Source: Larimichthys crocea
Taxonomy: Eukaryota > Chordata > Actinopteri > Sciaenidae
Direction of reading: 5' to 3'
Assembly (NCBI RefSeq): GCF_000972845.2
Contig: NC_040021.1
Coordinates: 6,367,291-6,431,290 of the forward strand
Length of the DNA stretch: 64,000 nt
The notes beneath the pieces are model-generated. The model saw only the letters and a list, made by a program, of their open reading frames with translations, had not been told where the DNA came from and made no database searches. Positions 55,251 to 64,000 of this stretch are shown here, piece by piece (within the stretch, counting starts at the first letter, position 1; each line of letters opens with the position of its first letter). The position numbers and the translations under genes are program-made.

Positions 55251-56544
55251 GCTCACCACAATAAAAAAAGTGTATTTTCGGTTTTCAAAATAAAAGCTTA
55301 CCTTACAAAATTGATTAAAAAGATGATTTTAAATCTGTTTCACGCCAAATTTTCCCTAAATTCATTCTGATTAAAGTTAAAGTAACATAAACGTAGATTT
55401 TAAATTGTCTTCTTGTACTAAAAACAAACACTTCGCCTTCTCCTACTTTATTCTGAAGGGTGAAAACATTATTTCCGTTGTCATTATAGCTGTGCCATTA
55501 TGAAACCCTGCAGGATGCGATCCGCCTCACTTCACGGTTGAGATGCAGTTGCTAAGAGACCAAAAAAATCCTCCCTTCTCATTGGCTGTTAAATTGTGCC
55601 AGTTATTTGTGCAGGTGGCTTAGCAGCAATGCGCTGAGATAACACAGTGTACACAATCAACACAGCGTCAATGTGTGAGAGAAAAGACCCTGCTGTTATC
55701 CCATCAACGTTTGACACCAGTCCATCTTCAAACTCCTCCATCCTGCAACCCTCGTCCATTCAACTTTACAATCAGTACATCCACGATATGCAATAAACCT
55801 GTCGAAATCTATATCCGTATATTAGTGTGGTCTAGAGCAGGTTGTTTCTAATCTTCTGCAGGTATGTGCTTTAAAAATGTTTCAATGTAGAATCCTGAAG
55901 TTGAGTTTGAATCTTTTGTTTGCATTAAAGATAATAGTTTGACAAGAGTTAAAATCTGGGGAAAATGAACTTGGTTGCAGATCCGTGAAGACGTTTACCT
56001 CTCATCCAAGAGGCTTCTTCAGTTCTGACTGACCTAGTGGTGGAATCATTAACCAGAACTACACCTTAGAGACAAGGGACACTCTTATAGTGCCAATAAT
56101 GTTCGCATTAGAGGGGACGACAGGTGGCTTGAGAGTGGATGTGTTCCTCCATGGAGGAGGAATCCCAAACCTATAACGCTGCCTCTGACTAAACAACAAC
56201 AACAACAACAGCAACACACTCGGCCTCATGTAACTCACCGGAGCTCAGATAACATTAACTCAAACGACAGGAACAAACCAAGTGGAAACATTTTTTCCTA
56301 CCTATGCTAAATACCTGAGTTTCCCCATCAGTCAGTCAGAACTGAAGAAGTCTCTTAGATGAGAGGTGAAACGTCTTCAGGGATCTACAACATCGCCCCA
56401 GATTTATCTCTTCTTAAAGAAAGATGACCGGGACGACTGAGAACCTTCACAGATACCAAAGATAACCGATATGGAAGGTGTTATATTTACCACAACCATG
56501 TAACAGCTATAAGTACAATATGTGTAGATATGAGAAAAAAAACA
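55251..56544. other. Intergenic, scg5 upstream to arhgap11a 3' end
   Basis: The interval contains likely scg5 promoter sequence near 55480-55600, including GTTGCTAAGAGAC, which resembles one half of an RFX X-box, and a second foldback family B copy (55955-56450). No ORF with homology is seen. Confidence 0.45.
55955..56450 (+). repeat. Foldback repeat, family B copy 2
   Basis: The left arm has TACCTCTCATCCAAGAGGCT and TCTTCAGTTCTGACTGACCT. The right arm has GTCAGTCAGAACTGAAGAAG and TCTTAGATGAGAGGTGAAAC. The arms are reverse complements around a 250-bp interior that includes an AAC repeat (56199-56211). Confidence 0.7.
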
Positions 56545-56550
56545 TTTATT
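56545..56550 (-). terminator. arhgap11a-like polyadenylation signal
   Basis: Plus-strand TTTATT is AATAAA on the minus strand, about 220 bp after the stop codon. It is the nearest canonical signal. Confidence 0.45.
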
Positions 56551-56766
56551 CACTTGATATAAAAGTACGGTTGAACTTCCATACACCAGTCTTGATGTGA
56601 AATAAATAATCAAATACATAAATTCATTAAAAATGTAGAGCGTTAAAACGTGAATTAAAACACCAAACCACCATAGAAATACAAACTGGTCTATCACAGA
56701 TCACAACCTAAAAAAAAAGCTTCAGTAACATGGACTAAACCACGTCACAGTTTAATATTTAATATA

Positions 56767-59063
56767 TTATAGTGAAATACGTCTTCTCCAAGGTGTGAGC
56801 TGCAGTTTCCCGACACCGGTGAGCACAGGAGAGCTGCCTTCATGTGGACCTCGGGTGAACCTCGAGAAATGACCCAAATGCAGATCTCTGTGAACGAAGA
56901 ACAAAAACCAAATAAGAAGCATCAGATTATGTGTATTAGATTTGGAATTATGCAGTTTTTAAAACACAAAGTCACTGAAAAACTGTCGGTACTACACAGG
57001 TTCAGAATAAGTTACTTGTAAAGTTCATTATTTTGTTTTTTTACCCAAGTTTCTCTAAAACTATTTAAAGAGCAACTTTGGTGTGATGCTATATTATTCT
57101 CTGTATTTAATATATAATGAAGTCTCTTTAAATTAGTTCTAACAAGAAACAATGCCAGATTTCACATTTCCCTGCTGTCTAACTGGGTTGACACTGTAAA
57201 GTAATGTCCTGTCAGATTAATACTTTCATAATTCACCTTTTCAGTCTCTCTTGCGGAGTCTTGCATGCCTCTTTTGGAGGGCTGTCCATCAAAGCCATTG
57301 CAGGTTTGGATCCTTGGTCTATAAAATAATTTTAATATCATTACATTCTGCATCAATTCCCATTCATTACCGCCTGTTTCTTTATGTCATGTTCACCTGC
57401 ACAAGGCATACAGGTCCTAAACAGCTGGACGTTGGGGAAAGTCTCCAGTCCAAGGCTTCTCCTGAGGGTCTTTATGCCTCCTGAGGTGGATCCTTGCTCC
57501 TCCTTGGGGGCTGGAGGTCTGACCTTTGGCCTCCCTTGAATCCAGGGCACCGTCTTCACAGACTGCATTACTTTGAGTATTTGAAAGAAGTGAAATAAAA
57601 AATGCACATGGAAGGCTTTAAGTTAGTTAAATGGCTTCCATTTTATTTACCTCTGAAGCTGTGTCTTTTCCTGTGTCCTCTCTTTGTGTCTTTCATAAAG
57701 TGGAAATTCATCAGGAACTCCATACTGTCCATGACAGCTTTAGGGACCACACCTAGCGAATGTAGTGGAGATGTGAATGTTTTAGATATGCAGTCTGCAC
57801 AAATACACTTTAAAGTTATAATTTCAAGACAAGACGATTGGGTTATTACCGAATAAGTGAGGATTTTCAATGAAGGTGCGTAGGACCAAAACTCTGAGCT
57901 CAAGTCGCGCTTCAGACATCTCTGCCTTGTTAGGAGGCGGTAAAAGACACGGAGTGAACACTGTAGCGAGGTTGGAGGTGGTCATCAAGTTTTCAGTACA
58001 TCTGATAGAACACATGAAAAGAAATCGTTATTTATCATGAAAGTTTATAGAGCCACATACAGAGGTTTGTTCTCCACCCAACACATTGTCGGAGGGCCTG
58101 CAATGTGTGTTGCAGAGATTGTAAAGCTAAACTTGTGATTTTTGGCATTGTACATAAAAGTTATTCACAGCTAGCTGCAGCTCATTTACCAAGATTAAAT
58201 CAAGTTTAGCTGTTTATACTGGTCATCTACTCCAGTTCAAACTGCTGTGACTGAAGTATTTCCATGTGCTCTGAGCATTCTTTGTCTGCTAGGTTTGAAT
58301 TTCCCGTCGTCAACAGAATCAAACCTTTGGGAGACTTTGGAGAGGAAGTCAAACAGGTAATGCAGACAGGAGGAGTTTCTGGCAGGTAGCAAACAGGACA
58401 GCAGCTGCAGGGCTGAAGTCCTGTCCTTCAGGTTGGACATCGCCTGGGCCTTGAGCAGTGCTGCATGGAGCTCAGAGGGAAACAAAGGCTCTGGAAGCTC
58501 CCTGCAAAACTGTTTGATGAGAGTTGCCACGTCGTAGGGTAAGGCTGTGGACAAACATCCCTCACCACGGTTCAGCTTGGCCTGAAACAGACAAGAAATT
58601 GTATCTTGTCAGAATCACTGGGTGATGCTTGCATGTTTATTCACACATCTGACACAAGATGGCGCCATTTCTCAAGAAGATAGACCACAAAAAGGTTAAA
58701 GTCTTACCCTGAGGGTCTTAATGCGAGGAAGAGAGCCTGGTTTTCTGAACAGGCCTACAGTCCCGACACGCTCCAGAAGAAATGAACAAGCATCGACCAA
58801 AAAGCTGAGACACAACATGTTAAATCTTTGACTTTTTTAAATCCTGGATTATATCATAAACTTCCTAATCCTGCTACTCCTACTCACCAGGGCACCAGTC
58901 CAAACTCAGGGATGTATCTCCTTGGTAAGTTCTCCAGAGGAACACCAAAGATCTTTGCCCCACCGATGAACAGCCTCTCCTTCTTCTTCTCAAAGCTCCT
59001 CACAGTTATCCCATAAAGGATTTGAAGGTGAAACCGGATCACGTTACCATCTGTGAACTTCAT
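56767..59063 (-). CDS. arhgap11a: Short ARHGAP11A-type Rho GTPase-activating protein (8 exons, 386 aa)
   Basis: ARHGAP11A stimulates GTP hydrolysis by RhoA in mitosis and neurogenesis. Exons (minus): 59063-58888, 58804-58708, 58581-58325, 58001-57850, 57752-57651, 57570-57397, 57318-57237, 56887-56767; GT-AG, phases close. IGGAKIFGVPLENLP, FLVDACSFL, then GLFRKPGS with the arginine finger (Arg79), RGEGCLSTALPYDVATLIKQ and FCRELPEPLFPSELHAALLKAQ are ARHGAP11A signatures; SNLATVFTPCLLPP closes the RhoGAP fold. The C-terminal third has RKRHSFR and KTPQERLK, matching the region just after the domain, then stops. Human ARHGAP11A is about 1020 aa, so some 600 residues are absent. The open frame, complete splice set and catalytic Arg argue against a pseudogene. 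It may be a truncated paralogue. The symbol marks family and synteny. Confidence 0.88.
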
Positions 59064-59815
59064 GATTTCACTGAGAGATGTCCAAAAACTACACAGTTCA
59101 ACAGCCTTTCACTGCGACACCATAATCTTTGCTACTCACTCTGTGAAATCACTGCTCATCCATATCACCTGTGCCACAGGTGACAAGGAAGTGAAGGCAA
59201 GGTGTTGTGTTCAGGTGATATGAAGACAGTGGTACATATGAGCTTTCAACTTGAATATAACTTTCATCTCTAGATTTACTCAAGTGTTGTATTTAAGTAC
59301 AGAGTTGAGGTATATGTAACTTCTTTGAGTATTTAATTTTATCCAAATTAAAGGCAAATATTGTGTTTTTTAAACTTTAACAATTTTTCATGCCCCTCAT
59401 GTCCAGTGAAAGTACAAATCTTCAAATCTGGTGATTCTAAATTTGATTTAAAGCAACATTAACTTTTCTGCCATAACATATTAGATTTAATATGATCTGG
59501 AACACTGATCTGTAGCCAGGACAGTGTGCTCCGACTCAGACCACTAGGGTAGTGTTGGTGTTTGTACCACAGGTGTTATGGACCACCGGGAAGAGGAGCA
59601 ATTTACAATTTACTTTGTAATTATATGATTTAATTAGAGTGGTTGTTTTCTTCTAGTTGTGAGGTTCATGTAGAAGAGAGAGATTTCTTACAGGGTCAAG
59701 CAGCACTTGTCAGAGGGAGGCGTCACCAAAGCTGAATCAACAGATATATATGTTCAGTGTTTTCCACATGTATATTGAGGCTCCAACACGCCTGTTACTG
59801 TTAAAAGCTACTATT
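59064..59815. other. Intergenic: arhgap11a 5' region and actc1 downstream
   Basis: AT-rich, with no coding sequence. It should contain the arhgap11a 5' UTR and promoter, but no clear CCAAT, TATA or splice signal was assigned. Confidence 0.4.
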
Positions 59816-59821
59816 TTTATT
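59816..59821 (-). terminator. actc1: actc1 polyadenylation signal
   Basis: Plus-strand TTTATT is AATAAA for actc1, 108 bp after its stop codon. This gives a short 3' UTR. Confidence 0.65.
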
Positions 59822-59928
59822 ACAACGGTACATGTATATACAGCAAAAGGAACAGTAGAAATACAGATATGGAAGGAGGAGGTCTGGTGCAGTTGATGTG
59901 GGGTTGTTGGCTGGACAAGGCTGGAGAT

Positions 59929-63330
<3,402 letters not shown>

Positions 63331-63480
63331 CAAGTTGTAACCACAAGACTGGAGTTTCCACTGGGACAAAGGGCGACAGTGCAAGGGGGTCCTTAAATAT
63401 GTGCAAGCATCATGAGGCTGGGAGGCTGGGGGGCTGGTGGGCGGGCTCAGGAGTTCACACAAGCCCAAATTAAGTGATGC
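63331..63480 (-). promoter_or_regulatory. actc1: actc1 promoter and non-coding exon 1
   Basis: A TATA-like ATATTTAAGG lies at 63391-63400 on the minus strand, about 25-30 bp before an inferred start near 63370. The non-coding exon then runs to 63331. A perfect CArG box (CC-six A/T-GG) was not found in the visible 600 bp upstream; CCTTAAATAT next to the TATA lacks the terminal GG. Confidence 0.55.
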
Positions 63481-64000
63481 CTGGCAAAATGGTTGAGTAA
63501 AATGGATCCTGTGTCAGGGACGCCACCAAAGTGGAGAGACGTTGCCTTGGAGATTAAAGGCAATGGACAAAAGTAAGGAGTAGTGGATAGTTTCATGCAG
63601 ATTTTAGCCTGGATGTTGGGTAATAATTTCAGTGTGACTATCCTTAGTGTATCCTCAGTGTATCCTTAAATATCATTATGCACATTGGAGACAAATATAT
63701 ATAGTTTGTACATTAGAATTCTGTATTGTCATTGTATTTTACACCCTTTGTGACAGACACAATATTATCAGCTTGATACTGTACATTCATATTCCTGGCT
63801 CATGCATAGCAGCATGTTTCTTCCACTCATACTCTGTGGAGCTGCCCTTCAGGTCCCAAAGGATGTGTTAATATGACTAAACTCAAACAGGGCAATGGGG
63901 ATGTGGGTGTGATGGTAATCTGAGATCTTGTCTGAGCAGTGTGGTTAAGGAGCCGTCTAAGGGGACCTTCCTGTGACAGTCTGCCAGTGTCGTGGCATGT
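63481..64000. other. actc1 upstream sequence
   Basis: Non-coding. No repeat or ORF with homology was recognised up to the right edge. Confidence 0.4.

Overview
The window is vertebrate nuclear DNA, almost certainly from a ray-finned (teleost) fish. Genes are split by GT-AG introns. The proteins are vertebrate-specific families, and the introns carry typical fish repeats: 3' ends of L2/RTE-type LINEs, short inverted-repeat elements, CA/TG and ATT microsatellites. Six genes were read exon by exon; for every complete gene the splice phases close without a break. Gene order is ryr3 (minus), fmn1 (plus), grem1 (minus), scg5 (minus), arhgap11a-like (minus), actc1 (minus). From general knowledge, this is the human 15q13-q14 block RYR3-FMN1-GREM1-SCG5-ARHGAP11A (and ACTC1), with the same relative orientations but much compressed.

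Layout. 1-16434 is the first intron of ryr3, without coding sequence and with many repeats. 16435-16482 is the first coding exon of ryr3; the rest of that gene lies beyond the left edge. 16.5-20.9 kb is the divergent ryr3/fmn1 promoter interval. 20.9-49.8 kb is fmn1, complete, with two alternative N-terminal halves joined in the same phase to shared FH1 and FH2 exons. 50.0-51.4 kb is grem1, tail to tail with fmn1. 51.5-55.25 kb is scg5 (7B2), whose 3' end lies just upstream of grem1. 56.5-59.1 kb is a short ARHGAP11A-type RhoGAP gene. 59.8-63.4 kb is a cardiac-type alpha-actin gene. The rest of the window is actc1 upstream DNA.

Biology. Known roles: RYR3 is a Ca2+ release channel, FMN1 nucleates actin and shapes limb/fin epithelia, GREM1 is a secreted BMP antagonist, SCG5 is the chaperone of prohormone convertase 2, ARHGAP11A is a RhoA GTPase-activating protein and ACTC1 is sarcomeric actin. 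They do not form a pathway; their linkage is ancestral. In tetrapods grem1 limb enhancers lie inside FMN1 introns, so the last fmn1 introns here are the natural place to look for grem1 regulatory DNA.

No undescribed biological system is evident. The points most worth following are the short ARHGAP11A-type protein, a solo-LTR-like element flanked by 66-bp direct repeats, an unnamed foldback repeat with about ten copies, the mutually exclusive fmn1 N-termini, and the very tight fmn1-grem1-scg5 spacing.
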